Shown: one piece after another, positions 9,673 to 16,820 of the stretch | How positions within the stretch are numbered: position 1 is the stretch's first letter | Layout: each line of letters opens with the position of its first letter | Assembly (NCBI GenBank): GCA_018385395.1 | Contig: JAHBAD010000111.1 | Location: 1 to 45,782, forward strand | Direction of reading: 5' to 3' | Length of the DNA stretch: 45,782 nt | Source: Treponema sp. | Lineage (GTDB): Bacteria > Spirochaetota > Spirochaetia > Treponematales > Treponemataceae | Position numbers and translations under genes: made by a program | Notes under the pieces: model-generated | What the model saw: only the letters and a program-made list of their open reading frames with translations | What the model was told of the DNA's origin: nothing | Databases searched by the model: none

Positions 9673-11535
9673 ATGGAAAATTCTAAAAGAACTGTAACTT
9701 GCGGTGACCTTCGCAAGGCAGATGTTGGTAAAAAGGTCGTATTGAACGGTTGGGTAAGCCGCGCCCGTGACTTGGGTGGACTCACATTCATCATGCTCCG
9801 TGACCGTTACGGAATCACTCAGGTAATGGTTGGGGATTCTGCAAGCGACGACGTTAAAAAAATCGCTTCATCACTTAAAAGTGAATATTGTATTGCCGTG
9901 GAAGGTGTAGTTGCCGCCCGCGCTGACAAAGATATTAACCCTGACATGGCTACAGGTGAAATTGAAGTTGAAGCCACAGATATTGAAATCTTTACAACTA
10001 GCCAGGAATTGCCATTCTCAATTGAAGAAGTTCGCCAGAAAGACGGAACGATTGTTCTTCCAAACGAAGACCTGCGCCTTAAATACCGCTATCTGGACCT
10101 TCGCCGCGAGCCAATGCAGAAAAATATTATTCTGCGTTCACAGGTAACTTTTGCAACACGCGAATACCTTACATCAAAAGGTGTTTTGGAAATTGAAACT
10201 CCAACTTTCATTAAATCTACTCCAGAAGGTGCCCGTGACTACCTGGTTCCAAGCCGTGTTCACCCTGGAAAATTCTATTCACTTCCACAGAGCCCACAGC
10301 TTTACAAACAGCTGCTCATGGTTTCTGGATTCGACAAGTATTTCCAGATTGCACGCTGTTACCGTGATGAAGATGCTCGTGGTGACCGTCAGCCAGAATT
10401 CACACAGATTGATATGGAAATGTCATTCACCAACCGTGAAGAAGTTCTTTCTACAACAGAAGGAATGATGCAGCACATTTTCAAGAAAACTCTGAACTAC
10501 GATCTTCCTGCAAAATTTGACCGCATCACTTGGGAAGACGCATTTGACCTTTACGGTTCAGATAAACCTGACCTCCGTTTTGATATGAAAATGCAGGATG
10601 CCGCTTTCATGGCAGACATTTCTGATTTTGCTGCATTCAAAGCAGGCGCTGCAAAAGCAGACAAAGCTCTTCCACGCCACGAACGTTCAGGACTCAAAGC
10701 CCTGGTTGTTAAAAACGTTGCAGACAAATACAGCCGCAAAATGATTGAAGCTTTGGAAGCTGTTGCAAAAACCTACAAGGCAAAAGGTCTTGCATGGATG
10801 AAAGTGACCGAAGGTCATCCTGAGCTTGCCGAAGGATCTTGTAAATTGGCTTTCGAAGGCGGTATCTCAAAGTTCTACGCTGGAAAAGAAGCTGAAGTTT
10901 GTGCAAAACTTGGAGCTGAAAAAAATGACCTTCTGCTTTTTGTAAGCGACGAAAAATGGCAGCTTGCATGTACAGCTCTTGGTGCTGTTCGTAAACAGCT
11001 TGGTAAAGATCTGAACCTGTACAACCCAGAAGATGAATTCCACTTTGCATGGATCATCGACTTCCCATACTTTGCATGGAACGAAGAAGAAAATCACTGG
11101 GAAACAGAACACCACATGTTCACGCTTCCACAGAAAAAATACTGGGACACACTGGAATCAGATCCTGGTGAAGTAAAAGGTGACCTTTACGACCTGGTAC
11201 TGAACGGATACGAACTTGCGTCAGGTTCTATGCGTATCAACGACCCTGCCCTCCAGCAGAAGATTTTCAAAATCGTTGGTTACTCAAACGAACGCGCAGA
11301 AAAAGCATTCGGCTTTTTGGTACAGGCATTCAAATTCGGTGCTCCACCACACGGAGGAATTGCCCCAGGACTTGACCGCCTGATCATGCTCATGCGCCAC
11401 GAAGAAAGCATCCACGAAGTAATCGCATTCCCTAAGAATAACCTGGCAGCAAGCCCAATGGACGAGTGCCCGGCTCCAGTAGACGAGCAGCAGTTGAAGG
11501 ATTTACATATCACCTGTTACGATGTAGAAGAATAA
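9673..11535 (+). CDS. aspS: Aspartate--tRNA ligase
   Basis: Charges tRNA-Asp with aspartate in the cytoplasm. The bacterial-type layout is complete: an N-terminal OB-fold anticodon-binding domain (GWVSRARDLGGLTFIMLRD near residue 30), class II motif 2 (CYRDEDARGDRQPEFTQIDM near 230), an inserted GAD-type domain (about 290-420) and motif 3 (GGIAPGLDRLIML near 565). At 620 residues it is slightly longer than the usual 580-600. The last 19 codons including the stop (11479-11535) are remarkable because two more copies of this tail lie downstream at 11673-11729 and 12043-12087, separated by hairpin repeats. The start is set by a strong promoter placed so close that the mRNA should be leaderless. 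Confidence 0.97.
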   Translation: MENSKRTVTCGDLRKADVGKKVVLNGWVSRARDLGGLTFIMLRDRYGITQVMVGDSASDDVKKIASSLKSEYCIAVEGVVAARADKDINPDMATGEIEVEATDIEIFTTSQELPFSIEEVRQKDGTIVLPNEDLRLKYRYLDLRREPMQKNIILRSQVTFATREYLTSKGVLEIETPTFIKSTPEGARDYLVPSRVHPGKFYSLPQSPQLYKQLLMVSGFDKYFQIARCYRDEDARGDRQPEFTQIDMEMSFTNREEVLSTTEGMMQHIFKKTLNYDLPAKFDRITWEDAFDLYGSDKPDLRFDMKMQDAAFMADISDFAAFKAGAAKADKALPRHERSGLKALVVKNVADKYSRKMIEALEAVAKTYKAKGLAWMKVTEGHPELAEGSCKLAFEGGISKFYAGKEAEVCAKLGAEKNDLLLFVSDEKWQLACTALGAVRKQLGKDLNLYNPEDEFHFAWIIDFPYFAWNEEENHWETEHHMFTLPQKKYWDTLESDPGEVKGDLYDLVLNGYELASGSMRINDPALQQKIFKIVGYSNERAEKAFGFLVQAFKFGAPPHGGIAPGLDRLIMLMRHEESIHEVIAFPKNNLAASPMDECPAPVDEQQLKDLHITCYDVEE

Positions 11536-11540
11536 TCTGG

Positions 11541-12040
11541 GCTTGCTGCGTAGCAGCGAACCAATGGATTGAGGGTTGATAATTTTATATCAACCCTCAA
11601 AACGGCTGAGTCAAGGGCTTGAGAGAGCGATAGCGAACGTCCCTTGACCAGACATATGAATGTCCAAGTGCGGTAGATCAGACTCAGTTGGATGATTTAC
11701 ATATTGTAGTTACTGATCCCGAAGTATAATTGGGGAAGCTGCGTAGCAGCGAACCAATGGATTGAGGGTTGATAATTTTTAGCAACCCTCAAAACGGCTG
11801 AGTCAAGGGCTTGAGAGAGCGATAGCGAACGTCCCTTGACCGGGCGTATAAGGGTTGATAATTTTTAGCAACCCTCAAAACGGCTGAGTCAAGGGCTTGA
11901 GAGAGCGATAGCGAACGTCCCTTGACCAGACATATGAATGTCCAAGTGCCGTAGATGGCGGGTGTAGGCTTGTCCTGATACCCGACAAACAATTGAGTCA
12001 AGGCCGAAGAGCGAAGCGTGCCTTGACCAATTGTATGAAA
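11541..12040. repeat. Hairpin repeat island downstream of aspS
   Basis: This gap holds three copies (11571-11649, 11764-11841, 11851-11927) of a block with two hairpins: GAGGGTTGAT facing an inverted copy about 10 bases on, and TCAAGGG facing CCCTTGA about 23 bases on. A fourth, diverged hairpin at 11990-12033 has TCAAGGC facing GCCTTGA, a compensatory change in the last pair. The first two blocks begin with the small hairpin GCTGCGTAGCAGC. The segment ATGAATGTCCAAGTGC recurs at about 11656 and 11936. I see no credible gene here. Confidence 0.85.
11673..11729 (+). pseudogene. Detached second copy of the aspS 3' end (variant allele)
   Basis: Read in frame this 57-base stretch gives VDQTQLDDLHIVVTDPEV and a stop, against VDEQQLKDLHITCYDVEE and a stop at the end of the intact aspS; both stretches have exactly the same length. 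It is preceded by hairpin repeats rather than by the rest of the gene. The differences look like those between alleles or species, suggesting it is the displaced former end of aspS or a tail brought in with the repeat. Confidence 0.75.
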
Positions 12041-12042
12041 AT

Positions 12043-12087
12043 CAATTAAAAGATCTTCATATCACCTGTTACGATGTAGAAGAATAA
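12043..12087 (+). pseudogene. Detached third copy of the aspS 3' end
   Basis: This 45-base stretch decodes as QLKDLHITCYDVEE plus stop, the same as the end of the intact gene. The last 30 bases (12058-12087) are identical to 11506-11535, while the first 15 differ at synonymous positions. It directly follows the hairpin island and ends 21 bases before the tautomerase start. Confidence 0.8.
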
Positions 12088-12108
12088 TTGTGAAATAAGG
12101 AATTTTAT

Positions 12109-12330
12109 ATGCCACATATTACAGTGCAGATGTATCCTGGAAGAAGTGATGAAATTAAAGCAAAGCTTGCAAAAGTTTTAGCAGAAACTGCATCCAGGGA
12201 ACTTGGTAGAGAAATAGAACATTTTTCAGTAAGCATTGAAGATGTTCCGCAGGACGAATGGACCGATAAGGTTTATAAAAAAATCACAGATCCAGACAAT
12301 AAAGACGTTTTCGTACGTCCAGGATATTAA
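12109..12330 (+). CDS. 4-oxalocrotonate tautomerase family protein
   Basis: A 73-residue protein of the tautomerase superfamily. After removal of Met the N-terminal residue is proline (MPHITVQMYPGR), the catalytic base of the family, and the beta-alpha-beta pattern and length fit. It resembles the larger-than-usual 4-OT relatives of unknown substrate, so keto-enol tautomerisation is likely but the compound is not known. AAGG at 12097-12100 sits upstream of the ATG. The gene is isolated between the repeat island and the copper operon and has its own terminator. Confidence 0.8.
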   Translation: MPHITVQMYPGRSDEIKAKLAKVLAETASRELGREIEHFSVSIEDVPQDEWTDKVYKKITDPDNKDVFVRPGY

Positions 12331-12336
12331 AAACAC

Positions 12337-12370
12337 AAGGCAGTTTCCAAAACGGGAACTGCTTTTTTTT
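12337..12370 (+). terminator. Rho-independent terminator after the tautomerase
   Basis: GCAGTTTCC at 12340-12348 pairs with GGGAACTGC at 12354-12362 and is followed by eight T. Confidence 0.9.
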
Positions 12371-12382
12371 ACGCTCTTTTCC

Positions 12383-12412
12383 TTGACTTTTTATACCCCC
12401 TAGGGGTATATT
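12383..12412 (+). promoter_or_regulatory. Copper-operon promoter with CsoR operator
   Basis: TTGACT at 12383-12388 and TATATT at 12407-12412 are 18 bases apart. The palindrome TATACCCCCTAGGGGTATA at 12392-12410 fills the spacer and overlaps the -10 box; this is the classical CsoR operator form. Apo-CsoR should block RNA polymerase, and Cu(I) should release it. The ATG of csoR is only 6 bases past the -10 box, so the first gene is probably translated from a leaderless mRNA. Confidence 0.9.
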
Positions 12413-12418
12413 CAAAAT

Positions 12419-12748
12419 ATGGAAAAGAAATCTTGCTGCTGTTCAGCAGAAACTGAAGCATCCCTCGACGGAACAAAAAAGACAATCCGTCATGGTGAGG
12501 ACAAAAAACGACTCACTACACGTCTCAGTAAAATTGAAGGTCAGATCCGCGGAATTAAAAACATGGTAGATTCCGATGCATACTGTACTGATATTCTGAC
12601 ACAGGTCAGTGCTGCCCGATCTGCCCTGGAATCTCTTTCAATGGAAATCCTGAAGAACCACATAAAGGGCTGCATAAAACGTGACCTGAAAGAAGGTAAA
12701 GACGAAGTTATTGATGAGCTGATCTGGACTCTCCAGAAGCTTAAGTAA
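12419..12748 (+). CDS. csoR: Copper-sensing transcriptional repressor CsoR
   Basis: A 109-residue all-helical regulator of the CsoR/RcnR family that represses the copper-export operon until it binds Cu(I). The ligand set is visible as Cys56 (DAYCTD), His81 and Cys85 (KNHIKGC), the Cys-His-Cys pattern of copper sensors rather than the nickel or persulfide variants. The first 10 residues add a CCC run that could be an extra metal-binding tail. It is the first gene of the operon, directly behind its own operator, and ends 10 bases before copA, which has a strong Shine-Dalgarno. Autoregulation is inferred from the operator. Confidence 0.93.
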   Translation: MEKKSCCCSAETEASLDGTKKTIRHGEDKKRLTTRLSKIEGQIRGIKNMVDSDAYCTDILTQVSAARSALESLSMEILKNHIKGCIKRDLKEGKDEVIDELIWTLQKLK

Positions 12749-12758
12749 GGAGGACGCG

Positions 12759-15263
12759 ATGCAAGACTACGAAGTTACAGGAATGAGCTGTGCGGCCTGC
12801 GTGGCACGTGTTGAAAAAGCTGTTTCAAAGGTTCCGGGCGTAACAAGCTGTTCTGTAAATCTTCTTACAAACTCCATGGTTCTGGATGGAACTGCATCAG
12901 AAAGTGAAATCATTTCTGCAGTTGAAAAAGCAGGCTACGGTGTCAAAAATAAAAACGCCGTTAAATCATCTGAGAAAAAATCAGACAAAGATGATTTCCT
13001 TAAAGACAAAGAAACTCCTGTTTTGAAAAAAAGACTTTTCACATCTCTCGGTTTCCTTGCAGTTCTCATGTACATTTCCATGGGTCACATGATGTGGAAC
13101 TGGACTCTTCCCTTTTTTATGGAAGGCAACCACATAATGATAGGTTTAAGCCAGCTTCTTCTTGCGGCAATCATCATGGTTATAAACCAGAAATTTTTTG
13201 TAAGCGGATTCAAGTCCCTTTTCCACAGAAGCCCGAATATGGACACTTTGGTTGCTCTGGGTTCTTCGGCTTCATTTATTTACAGCACAATCATTCTGTT
13301 TTTGATGATTTATTTTCAAAATCTTGGTGAAAGCGAAAAAGTTATGAGCCTGATGCACGAATTCTATTTTGAATCGGCTGCCATGATTCTGACACTTATC
13401 ACTGTTGGGAAAATGCTCGAAGCAAAATCAAAAGGGAAAACAACAAATGCCCTTAAATCTCTTATGAAGCTTGCGCCAAAGGCCGCTACAGTAATACGTG
13501 ACGGAAAAGAAGTTGAAGTTCCGGTTGAAGAAGTACAGGTAGGCGATATTTTCACAGTGCGACCTGGAGAAAACATTGCCGTGGATGGAATTGTTATTGA
13601 AGGCTCAAGCGCCGTGAACGAAGCAAGCCTTACAGGCGAAAGTATTCCTTCCGAAAAAACTGAAGGAAGCAAAGTTTCAAGCGGCACTTTCAACACATCA
13701 GGATTTTTGAAATGCCGTGCCACAGCTGTTGGAAGCGAAACAACACTTTCAAAAATCATTCAGATGGTTTCAGAGTCTAGCGCCACAAAAGCACCTATTG
13801 CCAGAATTGCAGACAAAGTTTCGGGCATTTTTGTTCCGGTTGTTATCTGCATCGCCGTAATCACAATTGCAGTGTGGCTTCTTCTTGGAAAAGAAATCGG
13901 GTTTGCCCTTGCCCGCGGAATCAGCGTCCTTGTTATCAGCTGTCCTTGCGCCCTGGGGCTAGCAACACCTGTTGCAATCATGGTTGGAAACGGAATGGGC
14001 GCTCGTAACGGAATCCTTTTTAAAAACTCTGTTACTTTGGAACAGGCCGGAAAAATCAACATTGTGGCTTTTGATAAAACGGGAACAATCACAAAAGGAA
14101 CTCCGGAAGTTACAGAAATTTTTGAATGCGTTCCAGACTTACTGAAAGTTGCCGCAAGTCTTGAAGCAAAAAGCGAACATCCTCTTGCAAAGGCGGTTCT
14201 TGAAAAAGCTGGAGCCGAAAACATTGAACTTTCGGAAGTGACAGACTTCAATGCCGTTTTCGGAAAAGGACTCGAAGGTTTTATTGAAGGGAAAAAAGTT
14301 TTCGGCGGAAACAGAGATTTTATCGGCATAAAAACAAAGATTCCGGAAGAAGCTCTTCGTAAAGCAGACAGTTTTTCTGAAAGGGGACAGACCCCCTTAT
14401 TCTTTTCAACCGAAAATGATTTTCTTGGAGTCATTTCGGTTTCGGATACAATTAAAGAAGAAAGCGCACAGGCAATCAGCCAGCTAAAAAACATGGGAAT
14501 CAAAACAATCATGCTCACTGGCGACAATGAAAAAACTGCCCGTGCCATTGCAAAGCAGGCCGGAATTGATGAAGTTTATGCGGGCGTCCTCCCTTCACAG
14601 AAAGCTGAAATCATAAAGAAACTTAAGGCCGAAGGCGTAACCTGCATGACAGGCGACGGAATAAATGACGCCGTTGCACTTACAGAAGCTGACGTTGGTA
14701 TTGCAATCGGAACGGGAACAGACGTTGCAGTTAATGCCGCCCAGATCGTTCTTATGAAAGACAATCTGCTTGATGTTCCGGCTGCAATCCGCTTAAGCCG
14801 CATAACTCTTATGAATATTAAGGAAAATCTTTTCTGGGCGTTCATCTATAACACAATCGGTATTCCCCTTGCGGCGGGAGTTTTCATAAATCTTTTCAGC
14901 TGGAAGCTGAACCCGATGTTTGGTGCCCTTGCCATGAGTCTTTCGAGTTTCTGCGTAGTAACAAACGCGCTCCGACTGAATCTTGCAAAGATTTACAATA
15001 ATAAAGGTGACAAAAAAATAAAAAACAAATCACACAATAAGGAGAAGTCAAAAATGGAAAAGACTTTAAACATTACAGGTATGATGTGCGGACACTGTGA
15101 AGCACACGTAAAGAAGGCACTGGAAGCTGTTGCAGGAGTAACAGAAGCAGTGGCAAGCCACGAAAAAGGAACAGCTGTTGTTACTCTTTCACAGGAAGTA
15201 AGTAACGATGTTCTTACAGCTGCAGTAAAAGATGCAGGCTACGAAGTAACAGGCATTAACTAA
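12759..15263 (+). CDS. copA: Cu(I)-exporting P1B-type ATPase, fused in frame to a CopZ-like domain
   Basis: Inner-membrane copper exporter. An N-terminal metal-binding domain (GMSCAAC, Cys11 and Cys14) is followed by about eight membrane helices. The ion-binding CPC is at residues 395-397, the phosphorylated Asp at about 439 (DKTGT), then an SEHPLAKAV nucleotide motif and GDGINDAVAL. A normal CopA ends shortly after NALRLNLAK. Here the frame runs on through a lysine-rich linker of about 25 residues into a second heavy-metal domain (GMMCGHC) starting at Met766. The linker is encoded by A7-T-A6 (15012-15025). One extra A there would end copA at TAA 15038-15040, immediately before a Shine-Dalgarno for the CopZ part. 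Fusion, slippage and sequence error are all possible. GGAGG at 12749-12753 sets the start. Confidence 0.95.
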   Translation: MQDYEVTGMSCAACVARVEKAVSKVPGVTSCSVNLLTNSMVLDGTASESEIISAVEKAGYGVKNKNAVKSSEKKSDKDDFLKDKETPVLKKRLFTSLGFLAVLMYISMGHMMWNWTLPFFMEGNHIMIGLSQLLLAAIIMVINQKFFVSGFKSLFHRSPNMDTLVALGSSASFIYSTIILFLMIYFQNLGESEKVMSLMHEFYFESAAMILTLITVGKMLEAKSKGKTTNALKSLMKLAPKAATVIRDGKEVEVPVEEVQVGDIFTVRPGENIAVDGIVIEGSSAVNEASLTGESIPSEKTEGSKVSSGTFNTSGFLKCRATAVGSETTLSKIIQMVSESSATKAPIARIADKVSGIFVPVVICIAVITIAVWLLLGKEIGFALARGISVLVISCPCALGLATPVAIMVGNGMGARNGILFKNSVTLEQAGKINIVAFDKTGTITKGTPEVTEIFECVPDLLKVAASLEAKSEHPLAKAVLEKAGAENIELSEVTDFNAVFGKGLEGFIEGKKVFGGNRDFIGIKTKIPEEALRKADSFSERGQTPLFFSTENDFLGVISVSDTIKEESAQAISQLKNMGIKTIMLTGDNEKTARAIAKQAGIDEVYAGVLPSQKAEIIKKLKAEGVTCMTGDGINDAVALTEADVGIAIGTGTDVAVNAAQIVLMKDNLLDVPAAIRLSRITLMNIKENLFWAFIYNTIGIPLAAGVFINLFSWKLNPMFGALAMSLSSFCVVTNALRLNLAKIYNNKGDKKIKNKSHNKEKSKMEKTLNITGMMCGHCEAHVKKALEAVAGVTEAVASHEKGTAVVTLSQEVSNDVLTAAVKDAGYEVTGIN
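15054..15263 (+). CDS. copZ: Probable internally initiated copper chaperone CopZ
   Basis: The last 69 codons of the copA frame form a complete heavy-metal-associated domain beginning MEKTLNITGMMCGHC, with the Cu(I)-binding Cys12 and Cys15 and the usual beta-alpha-beta-beta-alpha-beta length. AAGGAG at 15039-15044 stands 9 bases before this ATG, an arrangement expected for a separate gene. A free 7-kDa chaperone that carries Cu(I) to CopA and CsoR is therefore likely to be made, alongside or instead of the fused form. It shares its stop with the long copA frame. Confidence 0.7.
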   Translation: MEKTLNITGMMCGHCEAHVKKALEAVAGVTEAVASHEKGTAVVTLSQEVSNDVLTAAVKDAGYEVTGIN

Positions 15264-15275
15264 AGGAGTAACCGA

Positions 15276-15488
15276 ATGGCAAATTCACAAAAAGATTATT
15301 TCGGACTGAACAGACTTATCAGCCTTATTCTTTGTATTCTGTTTGGACCGGTTCTTGGCATCGTTCAAAGAATCTTAGACGGACATATTTTTTGCGCCCT
15401 CTTCCGCCTTCTTACAGGATGGAATGTTATCTGGGTTCTTGATTTTATCTGCCTGCTTTTCAGCGGACACATTCTCAAAATATTCTAA
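15276..15488 (+). CDS. Small membrane protein of the copper operon
   Basis: A 70-residue hydrophobic protein with two probable membrane helices (about residues 12-30 and 48-67) joined by a loop containing GHIFCALFRLLTG. AAAGGAG at 15263-15269 is well placed before the ATG and the gene starts 12 bases after copA/copZ, so it is almost certainly cotranscribed. I do not recognise the family. The position suggests a role in copper export or in stabilising the pump, but no metal-binding motif beyond single Cys and His residues is evident. Confidence 0.75.
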   Translation: MANSQKDYFGLNRLISLILCILFGPVLGIVQRILDGHIFCALFRLLTGWNVIWVLDFICLLFSGHILKIF

Positions 15489-15492
15489 ATTA

Positions 15493-15522
15493 AAAAGGCG
15501 GCTCTTTCGAGTCGCTTTTTTT
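15493..15522 (+). terminator. Terminator of the copper operon
   Basis: AAAAGGCGGCTC at 15493-15504 pairs, with G-U pairs, with GAGTCGCTTTT from 15509, followed by more T. Confidence 0.85.
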
Positions 15523-15529
15523 CATAAAT

Positions 15530-16732
15530 CTATATCACAAGAATATAAACAATAAATGCCACTATCAGCGAAAGAGTCGTCAGGAATATTTTGTTACCAA
15601 CATTTTTCCGGGCTTTCTTTCCGTACCAGATTAACGGAATGCGCATTTCTTCTTTTCTAAGTCCTGCGTGATGAGACTTAAACTGGGTGCACTCTTTATT
15701 CCATAAAATTGTCTTATAAGAAATTGCGGCGGCAATAAAATCTCCGATGCCTGTCAGATTTTCATTAGGTTTACCAGGACCGAACAGTTTCTTTTCCAGA
15801 GCTTCTTCCCTTGTAAAAAGAATATAGTCCTTACTGAACTTGTCGTTGAACTCGCGGGCGAACACATCCTTATATTCCTCTTTTACAAAAAAACTGATGG
15901 CCCGAGGTTCTATACTGCAAGGGCGTTGAAGCATTTTTGCAATTTCAGGATAATCCTCCTGAAGGAACACATTCTGAATATCTTCGTGCCCATGGTCTGC
16001 CGTAATAAGAAAAAGAGTGTCTTTTGTTGTTCCACAAAGATAAGCCATTTCCGCATTCAGATCATTTATCATTTTCATTACATCATTACTGCGGTTTCCA
16101 CGGAAATGAAGTTCCTTGTCTGGGTTTTCCCAGTAAGCGTAAGTGAAAGTTTTCTGCGGAGTATTTACAGAATCCTTGATAGCCTGAACCCATGAACTTA
16201 AAGTGGAATGTCCGTTTTCCCCAAAAGGGAAAACAACATTAGCTTTTGCTTTTCCCGTTTCATTAATCATATCAATAATGCTTTTGTAAGGAAGATACTT
16301 ACGGGCAACATGATAATCGGCAGCAGGCGTGGTACTTCGTTGAAGGGTATTCTTAAAACAACAGACGGTTTTATCTTCCTGTTTGAAGTAAACATCCCAG
16401 CCAAGCCAGCCGTGTTCAACAGGACTTAATCCCGAAAGAAAGGTGGTTGTACTTGAAGTGGTAGTTGGTGGAAAAACTGAAGAATAATCTGAATAAAGAT
16501 TACGGCGCAAAAAATCGCGGTAAGTAAGATTCCGTTCAAGAATATTCATTCCAAGACCATCAAGAAGGATAACAACTACATGGGGAAAATTCTTGGAAAG
16601 AAGATAGTCAGCTCCAGGATGAGTTTCATGGAAAGGTTCTATTCCATAGTATTTCAAAATTGAATTTGAAAGATTCAGAATGCTGTCTGTGTAATCAGGA
16701 AAGCATGGTTCATTTGGAGTTTCTTTTGTCAT
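15530..16732 (-). CDS. Tail-anchored alkaline phosphatase-superfamily phosphodiesterase
   Basis: A 400-residue member of the type I phosphodiesterase/nucleotide pyrophosphatase branch of the alkaline phosphatase superfamily. HVVVILLDGLG (metal Asp58) and the PPTTTSSTTT stretch with the catalytic Thr near residue 90 mark the active site, and LITADHGHED near 238 supplies further metal ligands. There is no N-terminal signal peptide; instead the last 20 or so residues form a single hydrophobic helix. The enzyme thus looks tail-anchored, with the catalytic domain in the cytoplasm, unlike most relatives. The substrate (nucleotide, phospholipid head group or other phosphodiester) cannot be told. It is convergent with the copper operon and divergent from the MATE gene at 16821. 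Confidence 0.82.
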   Translation of the reverse strand: MTKETPNEPCFPDYTDSILNLSNSILKYYGIEPFHETHPGADYLLSKNFPHVVVILLDGLGMNILERNLTYRDFLRRNLYSDYSSVFPPTTTSSTTTFLSGLSPVEHGWLGWDVYFKQEDKTVCCFKNTLQRSTTPAADYHVARKYLPYKSIIDMINETGKAKANVVFPFGENGHSTLSSWVQAIKDSVNTPQKTFTYAYWENPDKELHFRGNRSNDVMKMINDLNAEMAYLCGTTKDTLFLITADHGHEDIQNVFLQEDYPEIAKMLQRPCSIEPRAISFFVKEEYKDVFAREFNDKFSKDYILFTREEALEKKLFGPGKPNENLTGIGDFIAAAISYKTILWNKECTQFKSHHAGLRKEEMRIPLIWYGKKARKNVGNKIFLTTLSLIVAFIVYILVI

Positions 16733-16820
16733 AATTTCATTTTACAACAAATTCGTTTTTTTACCATAACAGCCTTTTATGGAATCAGATTTTGTTAGGT
16801 GATACAATTCTATTACTGCT

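Noticed and set aside
11789-12001. A 70-codon minus-strand frame in the aspS repeat island
   Set aside because: Composed of the hairpin blocks, without a ribosome site; the structure, not a protein, explains the sequence.
13760-14548. A 262-codon minus-strand frame inside copA
   Set aside because: It lies opposite the most conserved part of the P-type ATPase and has no family features.
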